From NCBI RefSeq assembly GCF_900128925.1, contig NZ_FQUJ01000012.1, positions 1 to 64,000 on the forward strand: a stretch of DNA of 64,000 bases. The letters are read 5' to 3'. The position numbers were made by a program, and so were the translations under genes. A model generated the notes under the pieces. It had not been told where the DNA came from, made no database searches, and saw only the letters and a program-made list of their open reading frames with translations. The first letter of the stretch is position 1. Every line of letters starts with the position of its first letter. Shown here piece after piece: positions 20,042 to 28,159 of the stretch. The DNA comes from Modicisalibacter ilicicola DSM 19980 (GTDB lineage Bacteria; Pseudomonadota; Gammaproteobacteria; Pseudomonadales; Halomonadaceae).

Positions 20042-20810
20042 GCTTGCGCTCTCTCTTCAGGCTGGCCTCCAGGGCCCTGGCAAGATCCTTCGAGGCCTTG
20101 GGACGCCGGATGGGCGTGACCTTGACGCTCTCGCCGCGCTGCTTGGCGTCGATCAGGTCCATGACCCGCTGCCGGTAGTCGTCTCGGTATTCCTCGGGCT
20201 CGAAGGGGGCATCGAGCATGCCGATCAGCTGGCGTGCCATGTCGAGCTCCTTGTCGTCGAGCGCGTCTCCCTCGGGCGGCTTCAATGCCTCGGTGGGCAC
20301 CACTTCCTCGGCGTGGCGCAGCGACACCAGCAACAGGCACCCCTGGTACGGGCGCAACACCCCCTGGTAAGCCTTGCGACGCATTACCCAGTGCACCAGC
20401 CCTTCCCTGTCGGCCTTTTCGAGTGCCTGGACCAGGGCGCGATACTCCTGCTCCGAGCCATCCGGCGTCAGATAGTAGGGACGGCTGTACCAGCGATGGT
20501 CGATCGTGCCGACAGGCAGGAAACGGCGCACCTCGATGTCCCGGCCCGGCTCGGGGGCCAGGGCGTCGAGCTCCTCGCGATCGAGTACCACCAGGCGCCC
20601 CGCGTCGGTCATGTAGCCACGTCGCGTCTCGGCGTGGGGAATGACCGCGTTCGTCTGCGGGTTGACCATCGCCTGCCTGACCGGGGAGCGGTCCTTGCGG
20701 TGCAACAGCCGAAAATGGAGGCTGCGATCCTGCACCGCGGAGTGGAGCTTGACCGGCACCCGGGCCTTGTCGATGCAGAGAACCCCCTTCCATATCGCCC
20801 GGGCGCTCAT
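20034..20810 (-). CDS. Ku protein (NHEJ), short paralogue
   Basis: This second Ku of 258 residues starts MSARAIWKGVLCIDKARVPVKLH and carries the Ku core with YYLTPDGSEQEYRALVQALEKA. The C-terminus is short and basic (ALEASLKRERKRA) without the SAP-like end of its neighbour. I start at ATG 20810, which overlaps the preceding miniprotein stop (ATGA) and has GGAGGAGG upstream; the open frame further upstream is that gene read out of frame. Two different Ku proteins in one operon suggest a heterodimer or division of labour, as proposed for rhizobia. Confidence 0.92.
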   Translation of the reverse strand: MSARAIWKGVLCIDKARVPVKLHSAVQDRSLHFRLLHRKDRSPVRQAMVNPQTNAVIPHAETRRGYMTDAGRLVVLDREELDALAPEPGRDIEVRRFLPVGTIDHRWYSRPYYLTPDGSEQEYRALVQALEKADREGLVHWVMRRKAYQGVLRPYQGCLLLVSLRHAEEVVPTEALKPPEGDALDDKELDMARQLIGMLDAPFEPEEYRDDYRQRVMDLIDAKQRGESVKVTPIRRPKASKDLARALEASLKRERKRA

Positions 20811-21013
20811 GGCTGAACCTCCTCCCGGCAATCGGGACAGATGGCACTGCGGGTCTCCCACTGTTCCAGCACGCAGAAGCAGCAGAGCGGACGATCGCAG
20901 GACACGCAGTAATACCCCGCCTCGGCGTGAAAGCGGCGCTGACAGAATGGGCAGGTCTCGGGGCCGGCTTCCAGCCACCAGGGAACATCGCTGCCGGTCT
21001 CGACACTGTTCAA
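20807..21013 (-). CDS. Cys-rich zinc-ribbon-like miniprotein in the NHEJ operon
   Basis: The 68-residue product holds four Cys pairs: CPFC (about 21-24), CVSC (36-39), CCFC (44-47) and CPDC (59-62), with a His at about 29. This is enough for two zinc sites, RING- or B-box-like in spacing. The start codon is TTG at 21013, supported by GGAGG 7 bases upstream. It lies between ligD (33 bases away) and the short ku gene, which it overlaps by 4 bases, so it is co-translated with NHEJ proteins. I do not recognise a named family; a DNA-end or protein-bridging role is only a guess from position. Confidence 0.7.
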   Translation of the reverse strand: MNSVETGSDVPWWLEAGPETCPFCQRRFHAEAGYYCVSCDRPLCCFCVLEQWETRSAICPDCREEVQP

Positions 21014-21046
21014 GGGTTTTCCTCCTTCCGATGCCCGGGAAAAGGC

Positions 21047-23635
21047 TCACTCGAGCCCGACGGCCTTGCGCATCTTCGCGGTGATCGGCCGCCGGGCCTC
21101 TTCGAATCCCGACCAGGGGTCCTCCTTCAGGGCCGCCAGACGGCGACGCAGGTTCTCGGTGGTATAGCGATCGGAGTGCAGGGCGGCATTGAGCTCATCC
21201 CAGCGCAGTGGCACGCAGACGGGGGCGCCCTTCTTCGCCCGCACCGAGTAGGAAGCCACCGCGGTGGCGCCCCGGGCGTTGCGCAGGTAGTCGATGAATA
21301 CGCGGCCACGGCGCTGGGTCTTGGCCATGTTCGCCGTCAGTCGCCCGGGATCGTCTTGGGCATGCTGGCGAGCAACGGCCTCGGCGAAGGCCTTGGCCTC
21401 TTCCCACTGCGCCTCGGGGGTCAGGGGCACGACCAGATGCAGCCCCTTGCCCCCGGTGGTGCGCACGAAGCTGGCAAGCTCCAGGGATGCCAGCCGGTCG
21501 CGCAGCGTGGCGGCGGCATGCAGGACCTTTTGCCAGGCGACATTCGGGGCCGGGTCCAGGTCGAACACCAGGTTGTCGGGGCGTTCCAGGTCGTCGACAC
21601 GACTGCCCCAGGGGTGAATCTCGAGGGTACCGGCCTGGACCAGTGCCACCAGGTCCGCGGCGGACTGCACGTAGAGGTATTCCGCCTCGCCCTGCTTCTC
21701 GGCCAGGCTGATCCGTGGCACGCGCTTGTCGATGGCGGCATTCGGGTGTTTCTGAAAGAAGCATTCGCCGGTACGCCCCTCGGGGCAACGCACCAGGGAA
21801 AGCGGCCGGTCGACCAGGTGAGGCAGTATCCACTCCTGGATGTCCAGGTAGAAGCGCGCCAGATCACCCTTGGTCAGCCCCTGATCCGGATAGAGGACAC
21901 GATCGGCATGGGTCAGGCGCACCCCGAGCAGCTGATCGCCCTCTGCCTTCGAAGGGTCCGAGCCACTCCCGGCGGAGGGGTCGGAACGCTTGCCGACCGC
22001 GTTCCGGTCACGCTTGTCCTGAGACCTTGACACACGAATCTCCTCGGGATCACGATCCTCGCGCAGGCCACGGAAGGCGGGGTGGCGCAGGCGCCCGTCC
22101 CGGGTCCGCTCGGTGAATTCCACCTCGATCACGCGTTCGGGACGAACCCAGTGCACCGAACGGGTATCGGGAACGGGGCCATTGAAGGGAGACTCCTCGA
22201 CGTCGAGCTTCTCGAGGATTCCAGCGAGCTCGTCGAGCTGGCGCGTAGTGAAGCCGGTGCCAACGCGACCGGCGTAGGCGAGGCGCCCCTCGTCGTCGAA
22301 GGCGCCCATCAGCAAGGCCCCGAATCCCTGGCGCGAGCCTCCGGGATCGGTATAGCCGCCGATCACGAACTCCTCGTGATTGGCACACTTCACCTTGCGC
22401 CACTGCTTGCTGCGCGTCGCCTGGTAATGGCTCGAGGCACGCTTGCTGACGATACCCTCGAGCCCCAGCCGACACGCCTTGTCGAAGAAGGCCTCGCCCC
22501 GGGAGTCGACATGGTCCGAATAGCGCAGCTTGTCGGCGTCGTCCAAGCCGGCAGCCTCGAGCAGCTGCGCCAGGGCCTGCTTGCGTTCGACCAAGGCGAC
22601 CTGGCGCAAATCGCGGTTCTCGAGGTGCAGCAGGTCGAAGACCTGGTAGACGAGCCGATCCGTGCGACCGCGGCTCAGCGCCTCCTGCAGGCGGCGAAAG
22701 CTGCTGGTGCCATCCCGGCCCAGGGACACCACCTCGCCGTCGAGAAGTGCTCGCTTCACGGGAAGGCGGGCCAGGCACTCGGCCAGTTCGGGGAAGCGAT
22801 GCGTCCAGTCCTTGGCATTGCGGGTGGTCAATCGCACGTCGCCGTCTTCCACCCGCGCCAGCACCCGGTAGCCGTCGAACTTGATCTCGTGGATCCAGTC
22901 GTCGCCCTCGGGAACCTCGCTGCTCAGGGTGGCAAGCTGGGGGCGAACCTCTTTCGGCAGCGCGTGCCTGCGGCCCCCTTCGAGCCTTTCGGGGTCGGGC
23001 AAGGCGCCAGATGGCTCTGCGCCCGGCGCTTCGGCCTTCCTCTCACCCTGCTCGGCTATCTGGCGCATGCTGCGCCCGCTGGCCACGCTGCGATCGTCGT
23101 CCACGCCCTGCCTGGGCCCCGTGGCCCCCTCGTCGTCGCTGCGCTTGATCAGCAACCACTGCCTGTCGTCCTTGTCGCTGCCCTTCTTGTTGCCGCGACC
23201 CTGCAGACGCGTGAGCGTCCAGGCGCCCTTGAGCTTCTCGCCGTGGAGTTCGAAGTCGATGCGCCCCTTGCCGTGCTTGCCCGTGGGTTCCCAGTGGCCA
23301 CGATCCCAGAGCATGACCGTGCCGCCCCCGTAGGCCTCCTTCGGGATCACCCCTTCGAAGTCGGCATAGGACAGGGGGTGATCCTCGACCTCGATAGCCA
23401 GACGCTTCTCGCCGGATTCGAGGCTTGGCCCCTTGGGCAAGGCCCAGCTTCGCAGCACGCCATCCTGCTCGAGTCGCAAGTCGAAGTGATCGTGACTCGC
23501 CGCGTGCTTGTGAATGACGAAACGCCGTCGGCCGCTCGTGCCCTTCGTCTCGTCTCCGGCGGGTTCCGACGTTCGCTTGAAGTCGCGCTTGCGACGGTAC
23601 TCCTCGAGTCGTCCCATCGCCCTCGTCCCTGACAT
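21047..23635 (-). CDS. ligD: Multifunctional DNA ligase LigD (PE-LIG-POL)
   Basis: LigD processes and seals double-strand breaks held by Ku. The 862-residue protein has the domains in the Pseudomonas order: a 3'-phosphoesterase (about 35-160: FVIHKHAASHDHFDLRLEQDG, SWALPKGPS), an ATP-dependent ligase (about 225-530; nucleotidyl Lys in EIKFDGYR; motif near LEGIVSKR) and an AEP-type primase-polymerase (about 575-855; RPLSLVRCPEGRTGECFFQKH, the VFDLDP metal site, GGKGLHLVVPL). The linkers are rich in charged and Ser/Gly residues. It is the first gene of the operon with the miniprotein and both ku genes. The ATG at 23635 is used; ATG 23617 is possible. Confidence 0.95.
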   Translation of the reverse strand: MSGTRAMGRLEEYRRKRDFKRTSEPAGDETKGTSGRRRFVIHKHAASHDHFDLRLEQDGVLRSWALPKGPSLESGEKRLAIEVEDHPLSYADFEGVIPKEAYGGGTVMLWDRGHWEPTGKHGKGRIDFELHGEKLKGAWTLTRLQGRGNKKGSDKDDRQWLLIKRSDDEGATGPRQGVDDDRSVASGRSMRQIAEQGERKAEAPGAEPSGALPDPERLEGGRRHALPKEVRPQLATLSSEVPEGDDWIHEIKFDGYRVLARVEDGDVRLTTRNAKDWTHRFPELAECLARLPVKRALLDGEVVSLGRDGTSSFRRLQEALSRGRTDRLVYQVFDLLHLENRDLRQVALVERKQALAQLLEAAGLDDADKLRYSDHVDSRGEAFFDKACRLGLEGIVSKRASSHYQATRSKQWRKVKCANHEEFVIGGYTDPGGSRQGFGALLMGAFDDEGRLAYAGRVGTGFTTRQLDELAGILEKLDVEESPFNGPVPDTRSVHWVRPERVIEVEFTERTRDGRLRHPAFRGLREDRDPEEIRVSRSQDKRDRNAVGKRSDPSAGSGSDPSKAEGDQLLGVRLTHADRVLYPDQGLTKGDLARFYLDIQEWILPHLVDRPLSLVRCPEGRTGECFFQKHPNAAIDKRVPRISLAEKQGEAEYLYVQSAADLVALVQAGTLEIHPWGSRVDDLERPDNLVFDLDPAPNVAWQKVLHAAATLRDRLASLELASFVRTTGGKGLHLVVPLTPEAQWEEAKAFAEAVARQHAQDDPGRLTANMAKTQRRGRVFIDYLRNARGATAVASYSVRAKKGAPVCVPLRWDELNAALHSDRYTTENLRRRLAALKEDPWSGFEEARRPITAKMRKAVGLE

Positions 23636-23734
23636 GGCTTCTCTTCAGACTAGTCAATCATGGCAGGGCAGCTCAACACTCCAGGACGGCTCAACACGCC
23701 AGGCATCGACAACTCCAATGAAGCGACTCCCTCG

Positions 23735-24331
23735 TCAGCCGTCGGCCAGCGCCTGTTGCACCAGTTGCCGCGCCTGTCTCGACATCGGAATGGTGGCGGC
23801 GAGCTCGTGCCCGCGAGGGGACATCTTGTTCCAGGTCTTGCGCACGATGCGAATCAGCTTCGCCTCATCGTGTTCGCCGGCGAAGTCGGCGAAGTAGTGC
23901 TCGAGAAAAACCAGGCAGGCCGTGTCCTCCAGTGCCTGGGCTTCAGGATCGCGGCGAAGCTGCTCCTTGCGGATCATCCCGGCGACTCGCTCGCAGAAGG
24001 CTGCCTCGTACCCCACCTCGCTCAGTACCCGGGCGGCCTGCTCGGCCTGAACACGTCCCAGATCGCGACGCCAGGTCAGATAGCCGGGACGATCCTGAGG
24101 GTAATCAGTGCGCGGAATACGCCAGCGCTGCAGGTGCTGGGCGCGCACCGCCAGACGCAGGGCGTCCGAGGCGTCGGGCGCCACCTGGGCCAGCCAGGCG
24201 CTCATGCGTCGGGCATAGAGCAGTTCATGGGGGACGTCCTGACCCTCGACCCGTTCCTGGCGAGGATCTTCGGCGTGCAGGGCATCCAGGCGTTCGATAG
24301 CGCTGTCAAAGCGTGCATCAGGTATGTTCAT
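23735..24331 (-). CDS. DUF4202 family protein
   Basis: This soluble protein of about 198 residues matches the DUF4202 family: FDSAIERLDALHAEDP at the N-terminus, HELLYARRMSAWL, RAQHLQRWRIPRTDYPQDRPGYL, and DTACLVFLEHYF near the C-terminus. Conserved His, Asp and Glu residues suggest an HD-like metal enzyme, but the function is unknown. The start at ATG 24331 has GAGG upstream; the in-frame ATG at 24361 has none. It stands alone between ligD and ybiT. Confidence 0.75.
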   Translation of the reverse strand: MNIPDARFDSAIERLDALHAEDPRQERVEGQDVPHELLYARRMSAWLAQVAPDASDALRLAVRAQHLQRWRIPRTDYPQDRPGYLTWRRDLGRVQAEQAARVLSEVGYEAAFCERVAGMIRKEQLRRDPEAQALEDTACLVFLEHYFADFAGEHDEAKLIRIVRKTWNKMSPRGHELAATIPMSRQARQLVQQALADG

Positions 24332-24393
24332 GATGAGATTTCCCCTCGAGCTTTGTTCCATTGACCAGAATGCGGTAAGCGCCGCGCGTGTCC

Positions 24394-25983
24394 CTAACCA
24401 AAGACACCCTGGCTACGCAGATACTCATCGTAACTGCCGCTGAAATCGACCACACCTTCGCCGCTCATGTCCAGAATGCGCGTGGCCAGGGATGAGACGA
24501 ACTCCCGATCGTGACTGACGAAGATCAGCGTGCCCGGATAGTGTGCGAGTGCCAGGTTGAGCGCCTCGATGGATTCCATGTCGAGGTGGTTGGTGGGCTC
24601 GTCCATGAGCAGCACGTTGGGCTTTCGCAACGCCAGCTTGCCGAACAGCATGCGCCCCTGCTCGCCACCGGAGATCACCTTCACCGACTTGCCGATGTCG
24701 TCGTTGGAGAACAGCATGCGCCCCAGGGCGCCACGAATCGCCTGTTCGCCGCCATCGGTCCATTGCGCCATCCACTCGTAGAGCGACGCCTCATTGGCGA
24801 AATCGTCGCCATGCTCCTGGGCGAAATAGCCCGGCTCGGCGCTGTCGGTCCATTTCACCGCGCCCCCATCGGGGGCCAGCTCGCCCACCAGGCAACGCAA
24901 CAGCGTGGTCTTGCCGACGCCGTTGGGGCCGATGATCGCGACACGCTCGCCGGCCTCGATCTGCAGCCCCAGGCGCTCGAAAAGCGGTGTGCCTCCAAAC
25001 CCCTTGGTCAATGCCTCGACATTGACCGCGCCACGGTGAATCTTGCGGTTCTGCTCGAAGCGAATGAAGGGGCTGACCCGACTCGACGGCTTGACCTCAT
25101 CGAGCTTGATCCTGTCGATCTTGCGTTGGCGGGAGGTGGCCTGCTTGGCCTTGGAGGCGTTGGCGGAGAAACGGCTGACGAAGGCCTGCAGTTCGGCGAT
25201 CTCGGCCTTCTTCTTGGCGTTGTCGGCATGCAGGCGTTCCCGTGCCTGGGTCGCCGCGGTCATGTACTCATCGTAATTGCCGGGGAACAGCCGCAGTTCG
25301 CCGTAATCCAGATCCGCCATGTGAGTGCAGACACTGTTGAGGAAGTGGCGATCGTGGGAAATGATCACCATGGTGCTGTTGCGCGCCGTGAGCACCCCCT
25401 CGAGCCAGCGAATGGTATTGATATCCAGGTGGTTGGTGGGCTCGTCGAGCAGCAACACGTCCGGGTCGGAAAACAGTGCCTGAGCCAGGAGTACACGCAG
25501 CTTCCAGCCCGGCGACACCTCGCTCATGGGACCGAAGTGCTGCGCCTCGGGAATGCCCAGCCCCAGCAGCAGTTCGCCGGCGCGGGCCTCGGCGGTGTAG
25601 CCATCGAGCTCGGCGAACTGGGTTTCCAGGTCGGCGACGCGCATGCCGTCCTCTTCGCTCATTTCCGTCTGGGCGTAGATACGCTCGCGTTCGGCCGCCA
25701 CCTGCCATAGCTCGTCATGGCCCATGATCACGGTGTCGATGACCCGGTGTTGCTCAAAAGCGAACTGATCCTGGCGCAGCTTGCCCAGGCGGGTGCCGGG
25801 TTCGCGCATCACCTGCCCGGCCGAGGGCTCGAGATCGCCGCCGAGGATCCTCATGAAGGTCGACTTGCCGCTGCCGTTGGCGCCGATCAGGCCGTAGCGG
25901 TTGCCGTTGTTGAACTTGACCGAGACATTCTCGAACAGGGGCCTGGCCCCGAACTGCATGGTGATGTTGGCGGTGGAGATCAC
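24394..25983 (-). CDS. ybiT: ABC-F ATPase YbiT
   Basis: ABC-F proteins bind the ribosomal E site and help restart stalled translation; YbiT is one of the four E. coli members. The 529-residue product has two ABC domains without membrane parts: first Walker [10 protein letters not shown] and DEPTNHLDI; a linker (P-site tRNA interaction motif, about 250-300) rich in Lys and Arg; second Walker [10 protein letters not shown], signature [10 protein letters not shown] and DEPTNHLDM. It matches E. coli YbiT nearly end to end. The start codon is GTG at 25983 with a weak ribosome site. Confidence 0.93.
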   Translation of the reverse strand: MISTANITMQFGARPLFENVSVKFNNGNRYGLIGANGSGKSTFMRILGGDLEPSAGQVMREPGTRLGKLRQDQFAFEQHRVIDTVIMGHDELWQVAAERERIYAQTEMSEEDGMRVADLETQFAELDGYTAEARAGELLLGLGIPEAQHFGPMSEVSPGWKLRVLLAQALFSDPDVLLLDEPTNHLDINTIRWLEGVLTARNSTMVIISHDRHFLNSVCTHMADLDYGELRLFPGNYDEYMTAATQARERLHADNAKKKAEIAELQAFVSRFSANASKAKQATSRQRKIDRIKLDEVKPSSRVSPFIRFEQNRKIHRGAVNVEALTKGFGGTPLFERLGLQIEAGERVAIIGPNGVGKTTLLRCLVGELAPDGGAVKWTDSAEPGYFAQEHGDDFANEASLYEWMAQWTDGGEQAIRGALGRMLFSNDDIGKSVKVISGGEQGRMLFGKLALRKPNVLLMDEPTNHLDMESIEALNLALAHYPGTLIFVSHDREFVSSLATRILDMSGEGVVDFSGSYDEYLRSQGVFG

Positions 25984-26123
25984 GAAGGGTCCAGTCGACA
26001 GGGCTCGGGGCGTGCCCGAGCGTGCAAAAGTGGGCGATTGTACCGCTTCCCCCTCCCCTCTTCATCCCAAGAGAAAATCCGAGAGGAGACCGCTGATCTC
26101 GCGGACTGGCACACCACCACGGA

Positions 26124-27026
26124 TCAGGCCGGCCTCGCACCGTCCTGTCGCTTGATCGGCCAGACTTCGAGAAGACCGGCAGCCAGGACCAGGGCACCGC
26201 CGAGGATCTCGAGGCGCCCCAGGTATTCGCCCGCGAGCAGCGCGGCCGACAGCGTGCCGACCAGCACTTCCGTCATCAGCAGAAGGCCCACGCGTGCCGG
26301 CTCCAGGCGTGCCGTGGCCCACATCAGGCCTGCCATGGACACCCCCCACCACAGGCCACCGGCCGCAACCGTCCAGCCGATAAACTTGCCGAGGCTGTCG
26401 GTAGCGATCTCATCGGGCCAGGGGTCGAGAAGCGGTGCCAGCGCGAGCGCACCGGCGCAGGCGCCCAGCGCGAAGACGAAGGCCGCTTCTCCCGGCCCCG
26501 GATTCGACTTCGTGCGGATGCCGGTCGTGGCCACCGACCAGAGCAGGCCCGAAATCAGGGCCAGCCACTCCCCGCTCCCCCGAGGCAGGGGCATGTCGCC
26601 GTCCGAGCCCAGCATCACGGCCAGGCCGGCAAGGCCGACGACGATGGCGACGACACGCAGACGGGGCGTATGCCACCCCATCACGTATCGACCGATCAGC
26701 GTGCTCCAGACCGGCGTCAGGAAGAAGAGCAGGATGACGATGGCAACGCGCCCGTAGACCAGGCCCACCGAATAGAGGACGAACGCGGCCCCGCCGAGGG
26801 CGAAGGAGGCAAGGGCCAGCGGGTCGGCGCTTGCCAGTCGCCGACGCCGCCTGATCGCCAGGGGGGCCAGGAAAAGCGCCGCGGCGGTCACGATGGCCAG
26901 CGTTCCCCAGGCCCCGGGCAGGGCAAGTTCTTCGAGACGACGCACCGGCAGCCAGTAGAAGCCCCAGAGCGCGCCGGTCCCGATGACGATCAAGGTGGCG
27001 AGAAGCGTGGTCCGTTCGTTCTGCAT
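26124..27026 (-). CDS. EamA/DMT-family transporter
   Basis: This membrane protein of about 300 residues has ten predicted helices in two EamA repeats (first starting TGALWGFYWLPVRRLEELALP; second from about residue 150). Drug/metabolite transporters of this family export amino acids, metabolites or drugs, and the substrate cannot be read from the sequence. ATG 27026 is chosen because GGAG stands 4-5 bases upstream; ATG 27041 has no ribosome site. It is followed by ybiT in the same direction but with 140 bases between, so it is probably separate. Confidence 0.85.
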   Translation of the reverse strand: MQNERTTLLATLIVIGTGALWGFYWLPVRRLEELALPGAWGTLAIVTAAALFLAPLAIRRRRRLASADPLALASFALGGAAFVLYSVGLVYGRVAIVILLFFLTPVWSTLIGRYVMGWHTPRLRVVAIVVGLAGLAVMLGSDGDMPLPRGSGEWLALISGLLWSVATTGIRTKSNPGPGEAAFVFALGACAGALALAPLLDPWPDEIATDSLGKFIGWTVAAGGLWWGVSMAGLMWATARLEPARVGLLLMTEVLVGTLSAALLAGEYLGRLEILGGALVLAAGLLEVWPIKRQDGARPA

Positions 27027-27093
27027 GGAACTCCATTGCAACGAGAAGAGGCACCGCCGGGGTGCCTCCTGAAGTGCCTTCGAGCCTGCTGCC

Positions 27094-28005
27094 TCACCGG
27101 TCCACGGGCTTCAACGGCTCCCAGTCGGAGCGATTGGCCAGGAACTCGGGCCTCGGCTTGTTGCCGCAGTACGGGTCGTGCAGGGTGTTCTCGACGCTGT
27201 TGTAGACGAAGAACAGGTTGCTGCGCGGCCAGCAGGACATGTTGATGTTCGAGCCGTGCATCGTATTGCACTCGAACATGATCAGCGAGCCTGCCGGGCC
27301 CTTGGGCGCCTCGATCTCGCCTTCGAGCATCAGCGTCTTGAGGCTGGCGGCATCCGGCACGCCGACTTCCTGGCTCTTCAGCGACTCCTTGTAGTTATTC
27401 TCCGGGGTCCGCCCCACGCAGGGAATGAAGTAGTTGTGCGACCCGGGGATCAGCATCAATGGGCCGTTGAACTCGCCGTTGTCGGTCAACACGATCGAGC
27501 AGCTCAACGAGCGCATGCGCGGCATGCCGTCCTCGCTGTGCCAGGTCTCGAAGTCCGAATGCCAGTCGAAGCCCTTGCCCTTGAAGCCGGGCTTGTAGTT
27601 GATGCGCGACTGGTGGATGTAGACATCGCTGCCCAGCAGTTGCTGGACCATGGCCAGCAGGCGCGGGTCCCGGGTCAGCCGGCTGAAACGCTCGGACACC
27701 TCGTGGATGCCGAAGATCGAGCGAATCTCCTGATGGCCCGGCTCGAGGATGGTGCCCTCGGAGAGCTTCAGATCCTCGTCATCCTCGTAATCGCGAAGCT
27801 CTTGGATGAAGGCCTCCATCTCCTCCTTGTCGAAGAAGCTCTCGAAGGAAATGAAGCCCTTTCTCTCGAACTCGTCGACCTGTTCTTCACTCAAGGGTCC
27901 GTTGCTGCGTTGCTCGCCTTCACTGTGCACCACCGGGTCGATGCGCTCGAACATCCCCAGCTTGCGTTCCAGGCGGGTCGGAAAAAGATCTTGGGTCTCT
28001 TTCAT
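27094..28005 (-). CDS. ectD: Ectoine hydroxylase EctD
   Basis: EctD is an Fe(II)/2-oxoglutarate dioxygenase that converts ectoine to 5-hydroxyectoine, a compatible solute against salt and heat stress. From ATG 28005 the product has 303 residues. The EctD signature is present: QSRINYKPGFKGKGFDWHSDFETWH, giving the HxD iron ligands, and the distal His in CNTMHGSNINMS; the later Arg in WPRSNLFF would hold 2-oxoglutarate. GGAGGAG lies 7 bases before the start, which excludes an upstream open-frame extension to 28098. No ectABC genes are in the window, so the synthesis genes must lie elsewhere. Confidence 0.92.
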   Translation of the reverse strand: MKETQDLFPTRLERKLGMFERIDPVVHSEGEQRSNGPLSEEQVDEFERKGFISFESFFDKEEMEAFIQELRDYEDDEDLKLSEGTILEPGHQEIRSIFGIHEVSERFSRLTRDPRLLAMVQQLLGSDVYIHQSRINYKPGFKGKGFDWHSDFETWHSEDGMPRMRSLSCSIVLTDNGEFNGPLMLIPGSHNYFIPCVGRTPENNYKESLKSQEVGVPDAASLKTLMLEGEIEAPKGPAGSLIMFECNTMHGSNINMSCWPRSNLFFVYNSVENTLHDPYCGNKPRPEFLANRSDWEPLKPVDR

Positions 28006-28159
28006 GGCAAACTCCTCCGTTAGTCTGCTTGTACATTGCGACATGGCGCCTTCGGGCAAACCGCATCCGAAGGACAGCGAAATGGCCGAGGCGTTCATCG
28101 TTGCTTGGCTCGCGCTCGAGTGACCACCAGCCTAAGCCACTCCTGTCAGGTTGTATCTA

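Noticed and set aside
20811-21050. N-terminal extension of the short Ku
   Set aside because: It is the Cys-rich miniprotein gene read in another frame; the ATG at 20810 has a strong ribosome site.
26003-26021. A short hairpin (GCTCGGG/CCCGAGC) in the ybiT leader
   Set aside because: It is a common GC-rich inverted repeat with no T-run and no known leader motif; nothing supports a regulatory role.
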